Assembly (NCBI GenBank): GCA_902570155.1
Contig: CACFXU010000011.1
Coordinates: forward strand, 1-34,642
Source: an uncultured Alphaproteobacteria bacterium
GTDB taxonomy: Bacteria > Pseudomonadota > Alphaproteobacteria > HIMB59 > GCA-002718135
Length of the DNA: 34,642 nucleotides
Direction: 5' to 3'
Shown here: in pieces, positions 8,073-16,519 of the stretch
How positions within the stretch are numbered: position 1 is the first letter of the stretch
Layout: each line of letters opens with the position of its first letter
The notes under the pieces: model-generated
Databases searched by the model: none
Told to the model about the DNA's origin: nothing
What the model saw: only the letters and a program-made list of their open reading frames with translations
Translations under genes and position numbers: made by a program

Positions 8073-9056
8073 ATGAAACTAATTCCTGAATGGTATGAAC
8101 ACCAATATTGTTTGATTGCTTGGCCGTGTAATAAAGATCTTTATGGTAAATTTATAAATAAGGCCAGAGATGAAGTTGCAAATGTAATTAATGAAATTGC
8201 AAAAACTGAGCATGTTATTGTTTTGTCAAATAAAGAAGACATAAATGAAATTCAAAATAAAACTGATCATAAAAATATAGATATCATAGAATGTAAATTA
8301 GATGATTCTTGGATGCGAGATATTGCACCAATTTTTTATAACGAGGATGAAAAATTAAAATCAATTAGTTTTGAATTTAATGGTTATGGAAAGTATCCAG
8401 ATTATTTAAATGATAATAAAATATCAAAATTTATTTCAAGCTATTTAAATATCCCAACAATAACTTCTGACTTAGTCATTGAAGGAGGAGCAATAACTTA
8501 TGATGATAAAAAAAATTTATTTAGCACTAAAAATGTAATATTTAATAAAAATAGAAAACAAAAACATAATAGTGAGTATATTATTAAAGAATTAAAGCTC
8601 TTGTTTGACTTAAATTATATTTTTTTATTTGAAAATGGACTAATGGAGGATGACACAGATGGTCATGTAGATAATTTATTATGCCCGATAGGAAAAAATA
8701 AATATTTAATTGCTTCTACTCACAAATTAGATCCTAACTATGAAATATTAGAAAAAAACAAAGCAGATCTTATTAAATTTTTTAAAGATACCAATCAGAG
8801 ATTTGATTTAATTGAAGTTCCTTTACCTACAAGAAAAAAGATTAATAATAAGAATATTATTAGCTCATATATAAATTTCTATTTTAGTAAAAATAAAATT
8901 ATCTTACCTAAATTCAATGTTAAGGAAGACAATGAGGTAAAATTAATTTTTGAAAAGTTATTCTCAAATCGAGAAATTATGATGTTGGAAACAGAAAATA
9001 TAAATTATGGTGGAGGAAATATTCATTGTATAACAATGAATGTACCAAAAATATGA
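8073..9056 (+). CDS. aguA: Agmatine deiminase
   Basis: A 327-residue guanidine-modifying enzyme of the peptidyl-arginine deiminase family that hydrolyses agmatine to N-carbamoylputrescine and ammonia. The start fits the family (MKLIPEWYEHQYCLIAWP). Visible are DSWMRD at 78-83, EGG at 137-139, DGHVD at 196-200 and the catalytic cysteine in GGGNIHCIT (Cys319). The protein is a little shorter than the usual 340-370 residues. Its stop overlaps the start of aguB (ATGA at 9053-9056), and the two enzymes act in sequence. It diverges from the HD-domain gene with 13 bp between the starts. Together with aguB and the Pot transporter it supplies putrescine and releases ammonia, likely a nitrogen-scavenging function. 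Confidence 0.93.
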   Translation: MKLIPEWYEHQYCLIAWPCNKDLYGKFINKARDEVANVINEIAKTEHVIVLSNKEDINEIQNKTDHKNIDIIECKLDDSWMRDIAPIFYNEDEKLKSISFEFNGYGKYPDYLNDNKISKFISSYLNIPTITSDLVIEGGAITYDDKKNLFSTKNVIFNKNRKQKHNSEYIIKELKLLFDLNYIFLFENGLMEDDTDGHVDNLLCPIGKNKYLIASTHKLDPNYEILEKNKADLIKFFKDTNQRFDLIEVPLPTRKKINNKNIISSYINFYFSKNKIILPKFNVKEDNEVKLIFEKLFSNREIMMLETENINYGGGNIHCITMNVPKI

Positions 9057-9910
9057 AATTAAAAGTAGCAACATCACAATTTAAGGCTCTTAAAGGAGAC
9101 TTTGACGCTAATTTAAATAAAGCAATTAGTTTAGTTGAAAAAGCTTCAAATGAAAATGTTGATATTTTACTTCTGCAAGAATTATTTCAAGATTATTATT
9201 TTTGTTCAACAAAAAATGATCAATTTTTTGATCTTGCAATTGATTTTCCTTCTCATCCAATGTTCGAAAAATTATCTAATATTTGTAAAGATAAAAAGAT
9301 TTCATTACCAATTAGTTTTTTTCAAAAAAAAGAAAATAAGTTTTTTAACTCTCTAGTTATGATTGATTCTTTTGGTAAATTAAGTGAAGTTTACAATAAA
9401 TCTCACATCCCTGAAGGTCCTGGATATAATGAGAAGTATTATTTTGAAAAAGGCAACACAGGTTTTATGGTTTTTGACACCCCTCTGGCAAAAGTTGGCT
9501 GTGCAATTTGTTGGGATCAGTGGTTTCCTGAATGTGCAAGAATACTAACGTTGAAAGGTGCAGATTTAATTTTATACCCATCAGCAATTGGCTCTGAGCC
9601 GCACATGCCTGAATTAAATTCAAAGGATCATTGGATTAATACAATGGTAGGACATGCTGCTGCAAATCAAATCCCTATAATAACCTCGAATAGAATAGGG
9701 AAGGAGGTCGAAGCTGATATTGAATTAAATTTTTATGGTAATTCTTTTATACTGGATCATCTTGGAAATATAATAAATCGTATGAATGATAAGGATGAGG
9801 GAATAATAACTGCGACTTTAGATTTGTTAATTTCAAGAGAATATAGAAAATTATGGGGTAACTTTAGAGATAGAAGGCCAGATCTATATAAAAAAATTCT
9901 CGATTTTTAA
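9053..9910 (+). CDS. aguB: N-carbamoylputrescine amidase
   Basis: A 285-residue nitrilase-superfamily amidohydrolase that converts N-carbamoylputrescine to putrescine, carbon dioxide and ammonia. The catalytic triad is visible as Glu43 (LQELF), Lys116 (YNKSHIP) and Cys153 (CAICWDQWFPE), and SNRIGKE lies where expected. I place the start at the ATG 9053, which overlaps the aguA stop. An in-frame ATG at 9026 would add nine residues lying wholly inside aguA and would spoil the family N-terminus KVATSQF. The overlap indicates translational coupling with aguA. Forty bases separate it from potF, which has its own strong ribosome binding site. Confidence 0.94.
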   Translation: MKLKVATSQFKALKGDFDANLNKAISLVEKASNENVDILLLQELFQDYYFCSTKNDQFFDLAIDFPSHPMFEKLSNICKDKKISLPISFFQKKENKFFNSLVMIDSFGKLSEVYNKSHIPEGPGYNEKYYFEKGNTGFMVFDTPLAKVGCAICWDQWFPECARILTLKGADLILYPSAIGSEPHMPELNSKDHWINTMVGHAAANQIPIITSNRIGKEVEADIELNFYGNSFILDHLGNIINRMNDKDEGIITATLDLLISREYRKLWGNFRDRRPDLYKKILDF

Positions 9911-9938
9911 TTTATTTTATTTAATGTAATTTTTATTT

Positions 9939-9950
9939 AGGAGGGGAATA
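9939..9950 (+). promoter_or_regulatory. Strong Shine-Dalgarno sequence before potF
   Basis: The stretch TAGGAGGGGAATA directly precedes the potF ATG at 9951, an almost perfect anti-16S complement at good spacing. Most other starts in this window have weak or no Shine-Dalgarno, so this one stands out and suits a binding protein needed in molar excess over the transporter's membrane parts. Confidence 0.75.
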
Positions 9951-10997
9951 ATGCTTAAGTATTTTATATCTCTATTAGTTTTAATTTCTTTTTCAGCTCA
10001 GGCTAAAGAAGAACTATTTATTTACAATTGGTCTGACTATATTGCCGAAGATACAATTGAAAATTTTGAAAATGAATTTGGCATTGATGTAACTTATGAC
10101 GTTTTTGATTCAAATGAGGTTCTTGAAGCTAAACTTTTAGCTGGTGGGTCTGGCTATGATATTGTCGTGCCTTCTGGTTCTTTTTTAGAAAACCAAATCA
10201 AGGCTGGAGTTTTTCAAAAACTTGATAAATCTGAATTATCGAACTTAGGAAATTTAGATCCAGAAGTTTTATCAAAGATAGATGCACATGATCCAGGTGG
10301 TCAGTATTCAGTAAACTATATGTATGGCACAACTGGCATTGGTTACAATACTGATAAGGTTGATGAAGATGAGGTTACTAGTTGGAGTGTTTTATTTGAC
10401 CCAGCTATAGCTTCTAAATATGAAGATTGTGGTATAGCAATGTTAGATGCACCATCTGAAGTAATGGAAATTGCCTTAAAATATGTAGGTAAAGATCCAA
10501 ACACTGAAGACGAAAATGATTATAAGGCTGCTCTTTCAATGTTGCAGGAAATTAGACCTTTCATTAGGTATTTTGATTCTTCTCAATATATAGATGATCT
10601 TGCTAATGGTGAAATTTGTCTAGCTATGGGATGGTCAGGTGATGTTTTTATTGCAGCTTACGAAGAAATAGAACCAGTTTGGTATTCTATTCCTTCAGAG
10701 GGAACTGTAATTTGGTTTGATATGATGGCAATTCCAGCTGATGCAAAAAATGTTCTAAATGCACATAAGTTTATAAATTATATTTTGCGTCCTGAAGTTG
10801 CTGCAGATATTACAAACTATGTTTGGTATTCTAATCCAAACAAGGCAGCTAATGAGCTAGTTGATCCAGAAATTTTAGGAGATCCAGCTATTTATCCAGA
10901 CGAAGCAACTTTAAGTATGCTATTTGCTGATACTGCTGACTCACCTAAAAAAGCACAATTATCAACTAAATATTTTAATAAATTTAAATCAAATTAA
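9951..10997 (+). CDS. potF: Putrescine-binding periplasmic protein
   Basis: A 348-residue solute-binding protein of the PotD/PotF family, exported to the periplasm to deliver putrescine to the ABC importer. Residues 1-18 form a signal peptide ending in AQA, with mature KEELFIYNWSDYI beginning at 19. Stretches such as YDVFDSNEVLEAKL, HDPGG, YMYGTTGIGYN, IRYFDSSQYIDDLANGEICLAMGWSGD and the PADAKN...FINYILRPEVAA segment resemble E. coli PotF closely, more than PotD, which points to putrescine preference. It follows aguA-aguB, so agmatine breakdown and putrescine uptake are grouped. The gene ends 16 bases before a perfect inverted repeat that separates it from the ATPase gene. Confidence 0.93.
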   Translation: MLKYFISLLVLISFSAQAKEELFIYNWSDYIAEDTIENFENEFGIDVTYDVFDSNEVLEAKLLAGGSGYDIVVPSGSFLENQIKAGVFQKLDKSELSNLGNLDPEVLSKIDAHDPGGQYSVNYMYGTTGIGYNTDKVDEDEVTSWSVLFDPAIASKYEDCGIAMLDAPSEVMEIALKYVGKDPNTEDENDYKAALSMLQEIRPFIRYFDSSQYIDDLANGEICLAMGWSGDVFIAAYEEIEPVWYSIPSEGTVIWFDMMAIPADAKNVLNAHKFINYILRPEVAADITNYVWYSNPNKAANELVDPEILGDPAIYPDEATLSMLFADTADSPKKAQLSTKYFNKFKSN

Positions 10998-11013
10998 AAA
11001 ATATACTTCATTT

Positions 11014-11041
11014 CAGCACTAATATATTAATATTAGTGCTG
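11014..11041 (+). terminator. Perfect 12-bp inverted repeat between potF and potG
   Basis: Arms CAGCACTAATAT (11014-11025) and ATATTAGTGCTG (11030-11041) flank a 4-base loop, making a stable hairpin in an AT-rich region. It lacks a downstream U-run, so it is probably not a full terminator. Hairpins at this position in ABC operons usually protect the binding-protein mRNA or cause partial termination so that the binding protein exceeds the membrane parts. It ends 7 bases before the potG start and could also hamper potG translation. Confidence 0.6.
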
Positions 11042-11048
11042 ATTTAAG

Positions 11049-12116
11049 ATGGATAATAATTTTCTTGTAATTGAAAATATTTCTAAATCCTTTGGAGATA
11101 ACAAAGTTTTAGAAAATATTAATTTAAATATTTCAAAATCTGAATTTTTTGGCCTCCTAGGATCTTCGGGTTCAGGCAAAACTACCTTACTAAGAATACT
11201 AGGTGGATTTGAGAAGCCAGATACAGGACGTGTAATACTCAACGGAACGGACATAACAAACCTTGAACCTTTTGAAAGACCATTAAATTACATGTTTCAA
11301 TCGTATGCTCTATTTCCTCACTTAAACGTCTTTAATAATTTAGCTTTTGGAATAAAAGAAAATTTTACCCAAAAAGAAATTGAAATAAACGTAAGAAATA
11401 TTGCCGAACTTTTATCTATTGAACATTTATTAAATAGAAGAATTAAACAATTATCAGGGGGAGAGCAGCAACGAGTTGCCCTTGGAAGGTGCTTAATAAA
11501 AAAACCGAAGTTATTATTATTAGATGAGCCTCTTGCAGCACTAGATAAAAAACTAAGATCAAAAACACAATTAGAGTTAACAACACTCCAAAAGAAACTA
11601 AAAATTACATTTGTTTTTGTCACCCATGATCAGGAAGAAGCAATGTCCTTATCTGATAGAATGGCAATAATGAAGAATGGTCTTATTTTGGAATGTTCTA
11701 GCCCTGAAGAGATTTATGAAAATCCTAAAAGTCTTTATACTGCCAATTTTATAGGAATTGCAAATATAATTGAGATTTATAAGAAAGATGAAAATTTTTA
11801 TTCTGATGATTTAGGTATAAATTTAAAATTAAACAAAGAATTAAAAAATACAAAAACTAATATTTTACTAAGACCAGAGAAAATAAAAATACAATCAATA
11901 AATAATTTGAAAACAAGTTCATTTAATTCCTTTAGTGGAGAAATTTTAGAAAAATCTTATTTGGGAAGTTTTACACGTTATGAAATTAAAATTAAAAATA
12001 TGATAATTTCAGTTTTAGATCAGAATTTTAACTCCAACTCAAATTATAATTTCCCAAAAGGGGAGAAAGTCATTTGTAGTTGGGAAAGTGAATCAATCAA
12101 GGTTTTAGAGGATTAA
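11049..12116 (+). CDS. potG: Putrescine ABC transporter ATP-binding protein
   Basis: A 355-residue ATPase that drives the putrescine importer at the inner membrane. It has Walker A GSSGSGKTT (38-46), Q-loop Gln84 (FQSYALFPH), signature LSGGEQQ (135-141), Walker B LLLLDE (155-160), D-loop ALD and the switch His193 (THDQEEA), followed by a C-terminal TOBE-type domain (about 240-355) with LLRPEKIKI. Its stop is directly followed by the TTG start of the first permease gene, so the transporter genes are tightly coupled. PotA and PotG cannot be separated by motifs alone; I use potG because the binding protein and order fit PotFGHI. Confidence 0.92.
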   Translation: MDNNFLVIENISKSFGDNKVLENINLNISKSEFFGLLGSSGSGKTTLLRILGGFEKPDTGRVILNGTDITNLEPFERPLNYMFQSYALFPHLNVFNNLAFGIKENFTQKEIEINVRNIAELLSIEHLLNRRIKQLSGGEQQRVALGRCLIKKPKLLLLDEPLAALDKKLRSKTQLELTTLQKKLKITFVFVTHDQEEAMSLSDRMAIMKNGLILECSSPEEIYENPKSLYTANFIGIANIIEIYKKDENFYSDDLGINLKLNKELKNTKTNILLRPEKIKIQSINNLKTSSFNSFSGEILEKSYLGSFTRYEIKIKNMIISVLDQNFNSNSNYNFPKGEKVICSWESESIKVLED

Positions 12117-13004
12117 TTGAAAAATAAATTATTTGAAAAATATTTTGTTTTTAGTCCTTATTTTTGGCTTGTTCTATTTTTTTTTATACCATTAGCTATA
12201 ATTTTTAAAATATCAATTTCGGTATCAGAATGGGGGATGCCTCCTTATCAAGATATTTTTCTTTTTGATAATGGATTTAAGATCAATACTACATTTGAAA
12301 ATTATGTTTATATATTTACTGATTATTACTACATTGGATCTTTTGTAAACTCTTTGATACTAGCTCTAATATCTACTTTTTTTTGTTTACTTATTGGGTT
12401 CCCATTAGCTTTTTATATTGCGACTTCAAATATCAGATTAAGAAATATCCTACTAGTTTTAGTAGTTGTTCCATTTTGGTCATCATTTTTATTAAGAGTT
12501 TATGCATGGAAAATAATTTTACAGAATAATGGAATTTTAAATGTAATACTTCTAAACCTAGGCATAACATCAGAACCACTTCAATTATTATACAATCAAT
12601 ATGCTGTCATCATGGGAATTGTATACACTTATTTACCTTTGATGATTTTACCACTCTATGGATACTTAAATAAATTTGACTTAAATTTAATTGAAGCATC
12701 AAAAGATTTAGGATTAAATCGTATTAAAACCTTTTTTAAAGTTATTCTTCCTTTGTCTGTTCCTGGAATTGTTGCTGGATCTTTATTAGTTTTTATACCT
12801 GTTGTTGGAGAATTTATTATACCTGAAATGTTAGGTGGTAGTGATAGATTGTATTATGGAAAAATATTATGGGAGGAATTCTTTGTTAATAGAAATTGGC
12901 CAGGTGCTAGTGCTTTAGCTTTTAGTGGCATTATTATTTTGGTTTTGCCAATTGTTATTTTTCAAATACTTTATTCTCGTTGGAGTCAAAAAAATGAAAT
13001 CTAG
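12117..13004 (+). CDS. potH: Putrescine ABC transporter permease 1
   Basis: A 295-residue inner-membrane permease with about six hydrophobic segments. It carries the cytoplasmic EAA loop EASKDLGLNRIKTFFKVILPLSVPGI that docks on the ATPase. The start is TTG at 12117, immediately after the potG stop at 12116, with no intergenic base; the next good start would remove part of the first membrane segment. It overlaps the second permease gene by 11 bases. The order, binding protein then ATPase then two permeases, matches the Pot family. Confidence 0.92.
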   Translation: MKNKLFEKYFVFSPYFWLVLFFFIPLAIIFKISISVSEWGMPPYQDIFLFDNGFKINTTFENYVYIFTDYYYIGSFVNSLILALISTFFCLLIGFPLAFYIATSNIRLRNILLVLVVVPFWSSFLLRVYAWKIILQNNGILNVILLNLGITSEPLQLLYNQYAVIMGIVYTYLPLMILPLYGYLNKFDLNLIEASKDLGLNRIKTFFKVILPLSVPGIVAGSLLVFIPVVGEFIIPEMLGGSDRLYYGKILWEEFFVNRNWPGASALAFSGIIILVLPIVIFQILYSRWSQKNEI

Positions 13005-13788
13005 TTTAATCAAAAGTACAGTTATTTTTTTAGGTTTATTTTTTTTATATTTCCCAATTTTAGTTTTAATTTTTTACTCATTTAATGAAAATAAGAGAGT
13101 AATGGTTTGGAAAGGATTTTCTTTAAGATGGTACAATGAATTATTTAATAATGAACAAATAATTGAGGCATTTATTATTAGTATTAAAATTGCAGCTTTG
13201 TCTGCAACTTTTGCTACAATTTTAGGAGTTATGATTGGATATTCACTTGTAAGAATAAGAAAAATTCCTTTTAAATCATTTTATATTTTTCTTTCATCAA
13301 CACCTTTGGTTTTGCCAGAATTAATTTTAGGTCTTTCAATGTTACTTTTTTTTATAAGCTTAAATAATGTAATTGGATTTCCATCATCTAGAGGGCAATT
13401 AACTATTTTTATATCACACGTTACTTTTTGTATTGCATTTGTTGCAATTATTATTCAAGCAAGATTAACTGACTTTAACAAAAATATTGAGGAAGCTGCG
13501 ATGGATCTAGGCTATAATTATACCAAGGTACTCTATAAGATAACTTTACCAATAATTTTACCTTCAATTATTGCTGGTTGGTTATTAGCTTTTACAATTT
13601 CTTTAGATGATCTAGTTGTTGCGAGTTTTACCACTGGGCCTGGAGCTAATACATTGCCAATTGTAGTTTTTTCAAAAGTTAGATTAGGATTGAGTCCTGA
13701 AGTAAACGCATTATCCGCAATTTTAATGTTTGCTTTAATAATAATTGGTTTATTTTATTTTTATTTTAATAAAAAATTTAAACATTAA
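12994..13788 (+). CDS. potI: Putrescine ABC transporter permease 2
   Basis: A 264-residue second permease of the putrescine importer, with about six membrane segments and the EAA loop EAAMDLGYNYTKVLYKITLPIILPSII. I place the start at ATG 12994 (MKSSLIKSTVIFLG), which puts a basic N-terminus before the first membrane helix and overlaps the potH stop by 11 bases. A longer frame from 12925 would run 80 bases inside potH and is unlikely. Its 3' end overlaps the convergent glutamine-synthetase-type gene by 11 bases, which leaves no room for terminators between them. Confidence 0.91.
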   Translation: MKSSLIKSTVIFLGLFFLYFPILVLIFYSFNENKRVMVWKGFSLRWYNELFNNEQIIEAFIISIKIAALSATFATILGVMIGYSLVRIRKIPFKSFYIFLSSTPLVLPELILGLSMLLFFISLNNVIGFPSSRGQLTIFISHVTFCIAFVAIIIQARLTDFNKNIEEAAMDLGYNYTKVLYKITLPIILPSIIAGWLLAFTISLDDLVVASFTTGPGANTLPIVVFSKVRLGLSPEVNALSAILMFALIIIGLFYFYFNKKFKH

Positions 13789-15146
13789 GTAATAAATATT
13801 CTCGCTCCCAAGAACTTATTACTGATAAATAAGCTTGATACTCAACTCTTCTTATCGCAGCAATCGACCTTACAAATTTTTCATTAAATATGGATTTTAT
13901 ATCTTCATCATTTTCAAAAAGAGATAATGATTCATCCATATTTTTAGGTAGATTAGAATTTTTATCTTTAAATGCACTATCTTTGGTTTCTGGATTTGGT
14001 TTTAAATTGTTTTTCATTCCTAAATATCCTGAAGCTAAATTAGCTGCAAAAACTAGATATGGATTTGTATCAGATCCAGGAATTCTATTTTCAATACGTA
14101 TATTCCTTTCCTCAATTGATGGAATTCTGAAACCACAACTTCTATTACCTATTCCCCATTTAACATTTTTAGGGGCTCCCCAAGTTGCAAACAATCTTCT
14201 AAATGAATTTATATTTGGAGCGTATATTGGCATTAATAATGGAGTATATTTTTCCAAACCACCTAAATAGTTTTTCATTTTTTTTTGAAATTTTAGTTGA
14301 TTGATTAAAAAAAATATTCTTATTTTTATCATTATATATCGATTGATGTATGTGCATTGCGCTACCAGGTTGATTCTCCATAGGTTTTGCCATAAATGTT
14401 GCATGAAGTTTATGTTTCAAAGCTGACTGTCTTAGAGTTCGTTTAAATAAAAAAACCTGGTCTGCTAGATCTAAAGGATCACCATGTTGAAAATTAATTT
14501 CCATCTGAGCTGAACCAGATTCATGATTAATAGTATCAATTTCAATATTTTGTGCTTCACAATAATTATATACATCCTCAAAAAGATGATCAAATTCGTT
14601 AACAGCATCTATACCTAAGGCTTGCTTACCTGTTTCTTGTCTACCTGATTGACCCACTGGTACTTCAAGGGGGTAATCTGAGTCAGCATTAGGTTTCACT
14701 AAATAAAATTCTAACTCTGGTGAAACAATTGGAGTTAATTTATCTTTTTTATAGAGTTTAAGAATATTTTTTAGAGCATTCCTACTAGAATTTATAACAT
14801 CATCTCCGTTAAGATTTATTGCATCGCAGATAATTTGTGCAGTAGGGTCGTCGTACCATGGCACTACTCTCATTGTATCAAAATCTGGTTTTAAAATTAC
14901 ATCAATGTCAGTTGGATTGTAAACACTTCTTGGTAAAGCACCGGCAGAGTCCTCAGTTGCATAATCTCCTGATATCGTTTGAATAAAAGTTGACTGAGGC
15001 AATCTGTGACTTTCATCTTCCAGTCCTTTTAAAAATTTATTAGTTGGTAAAATTTTTCCCCTTGCTATACCTCCAAGATCTGGAACTAAACATTCAACTT
15101 CTGTAATAGAGTTTTCATGAAACCAGTTTTGAAATTTTTCAATCAT
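13778..15146 (-). pseudogene. puuA: Gamma-glutamylputrescine synthetase, single-base frameshift in an A9 run
   Basis: A glutamine-synthetase-family ligase that joins glutamate to putrescine using ATP, first step of the Puu pathway. The N-terminal part, from ATG 15146, reads through SPELEFYLVKP, INHESGSAQMEINF and AKPMENQPGSAMHIHQS, then leaves frame. The C-terminal part continues in another frame with LGGLEKYTPLLMPIYAPNINSFRR, NRSCGFRIPS and ENRIPGSDTNPYLVFAA. The junction is a run of nine A on the coding strand (plus-strand T run 14278-14286); eight A would restore one 455-residue protein with no missing parts. All other motifs are intact, so this is either a recent mutation, polymerase slippage that still yields some product, or a sequencing error. 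It diverges from puuB. Identification as PuuA rests on family and context. Confidence 0.85.
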
Positions 15147-15196
15147 ATTGAGAGTGTTTGTTTACTAATTATTATTAAACCATTAAAGATAAGATA

Positions 15197-16519
15197 ATGT
15201 TTACTACAAAAAAAAGGACCTTTAATCAACATGATAATGAAAAAGAGAGTTTTTATAAATTTTCAGCACCTAATTTTCCTAATCAAATTAAATTAAATGA
15301 GAATATTTCAACTGATGTATGTATTATTGGAGGTGGTTTAACAGGTATTTCTTCAGCATTAAATTTATCTAATCAGGGTTTATCAATAACGATTTTGGAA
15401 GCAAATAAAGTTGGATCTGGTGCTTCTGGTAGGAATGGCGGTCAACTAGGAATTGGAATGAGAAAAGATCAATTCTACTTAGAAAAAAAATTTGGTATTG
15501 AAAAAGCAAAATTTTTTTGGAAAGTTGGATTAGATGCTGTTTCAAATGTAGTTAATTTAATTGAAAAATACAAAATTGACTGTGCGATTAGACAAGGTGT
15601 TCTTCATGTAGGCAACACAAAAAAAGATTATAAATATTTTCAAGATGAAATTGAGCATATGCAGAAGAATTATAATTATAATAATTATGAATACTTTGAC
15701 CATAATTCAATAAGAGATGAAGTTAATAGTGACAGATATTTTTCTGGAATGCTTTTAAAGGATTCTTATCATTTAAACCCATTAAAACTGACATATGGTT
15801 TAGCAGAACAGTGTTTAGCAAATGGTATAAATATATATGAAAATTCTCCGGCTGATAAAATTGTTGATAATCAAAAAGAAGTTATAATTCTCTCTGGAAA
15901 AAATATTATTAAAGCAAAGAAAGTAATTATTGGTTGCAATGGTTATCTTGACAATCTTTTAGGATCAAAGAGAAATTATTTTATGCCTATAAATAATTAT
16001 ATTATTGCAACAGAACCTCTTGGAAAAGATCTCGCAAGTAAATTAATCAAAAGAAATTGTGGCGTAATAGATTCTAGATTTATGATTGATTATTATAGAT
16101 TTTCAGAAGACTACAGACTTCTTTTTGGAGGACCTGAAACAATTACATCTCATTTTGTAAAAGACGCAAAGAGTTTTGTCTCTAAACGAATGTATAAAGT
16201 TTTTCCTGAATTAAAAAAATTTAAAATTGAATTTTCTTGGGGAGGTACCTTGGCAATATCGATTAATAGATTGCCTATTTTTGGAACTATAATGAATCAA
16301 AAGTTATATTATGCTCATGCTTATTCTGGGCATGGGTTAGCTATGAGTATTATGGGAGGAAAAATGGTAGCTGAAAAAATTTTAAATAAATCAAATAATT
16401 TTGATATGTTTGAGCAAATTAATCATTTTAAAATTCCAGGTGGCAACATGTTTAGAAGACCATTGTATTCCTCAGCGATTATTTATTATAGATTAATGGA
16501 TTATTTAAATAGATTGTAA
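15197..16519 (+). CDS. puuB: Gamma-glutamylputrescine oxidase (FAD-dependent amine oxidoreductase)
   Basis: A 440-residue D-amino-acid-oxidase-family flavoenzyme, expected to oxidise gamma-glutamylputrescine to the aldehyde with release of ammonia. Its FAD fold starts with CIIGGGLTGISSALNLS (Gly45-Gly50) and Glu68 ends the second strand. It then has GSGASGRNGGQLG, typical of the PuuB/OrdL group, and near the C-terminus YYAHAYSGHGLAMSIMGGKMVAEKI. It diverges from puuA with 50 bp between starts, so the pair is probably controlled together. The downstream aldehyde dehydrogenase and hydrolase of the Puu route are not in this window and must lie elsewhere if the pathway is complete. Confidence 0.9.
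   Translation: MFTTKKRTFNQHDNEKESFYKFSAPNFPNQIKLNENISTDVCIIGGGLTGISSALNLSNQGLSITILEANKVGSGASGRNGGQLGIGMRKDQFYLEKKFGIEKAKFFWKVGLDAVSNVVNLIEKYKIDCAIRQGVLHVGNTKKDYKYFQDEIEHMQKNYNYNNYEYFDHNSIRDEVNSDRYFSGMLLKDSYHLNPLKLTYGLAEQCLANGINIYENSPADKIVDNQKEVIILSGKNIIKAKKVIIGCNGYLDNLLGSKRNYFMPINNYIIATEPLGKDLASKLIKRNCGVIDSRFMIDYYRFSEDYRLLFGGPETITSHFVKDAKSFVSKRMYKVFPELKKFKIEFSWGGTLAISINRLPIFGTIMNQKLYYAHAYSGHGLAMSIMGGKMVAEKILNKSNNFDMFEQINHFKIPGGNMFRRPLYSSAIIYYRLMDYLNRL

Noticed and set aside
13890-14270. 126-codon plus-strand frame antisense to the glutamine-synthetase-type gene
   Set aside because: It is the mirror of conserved puuA sequence (motifs such as NINSFRR lie on the other strand), has no family resemblance and no start context. 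It arises from low stop density opposite a conserved gene.
13778-14404. Independent 208-codon gene at the end of the glutamine-synthetase region
   Set aside because: Its C-terminal portion is the missing half of puuA, and its first about 40 residues are out-of-frame translation of the puuA N-terminal part. One frameshifted gene explains both frames.
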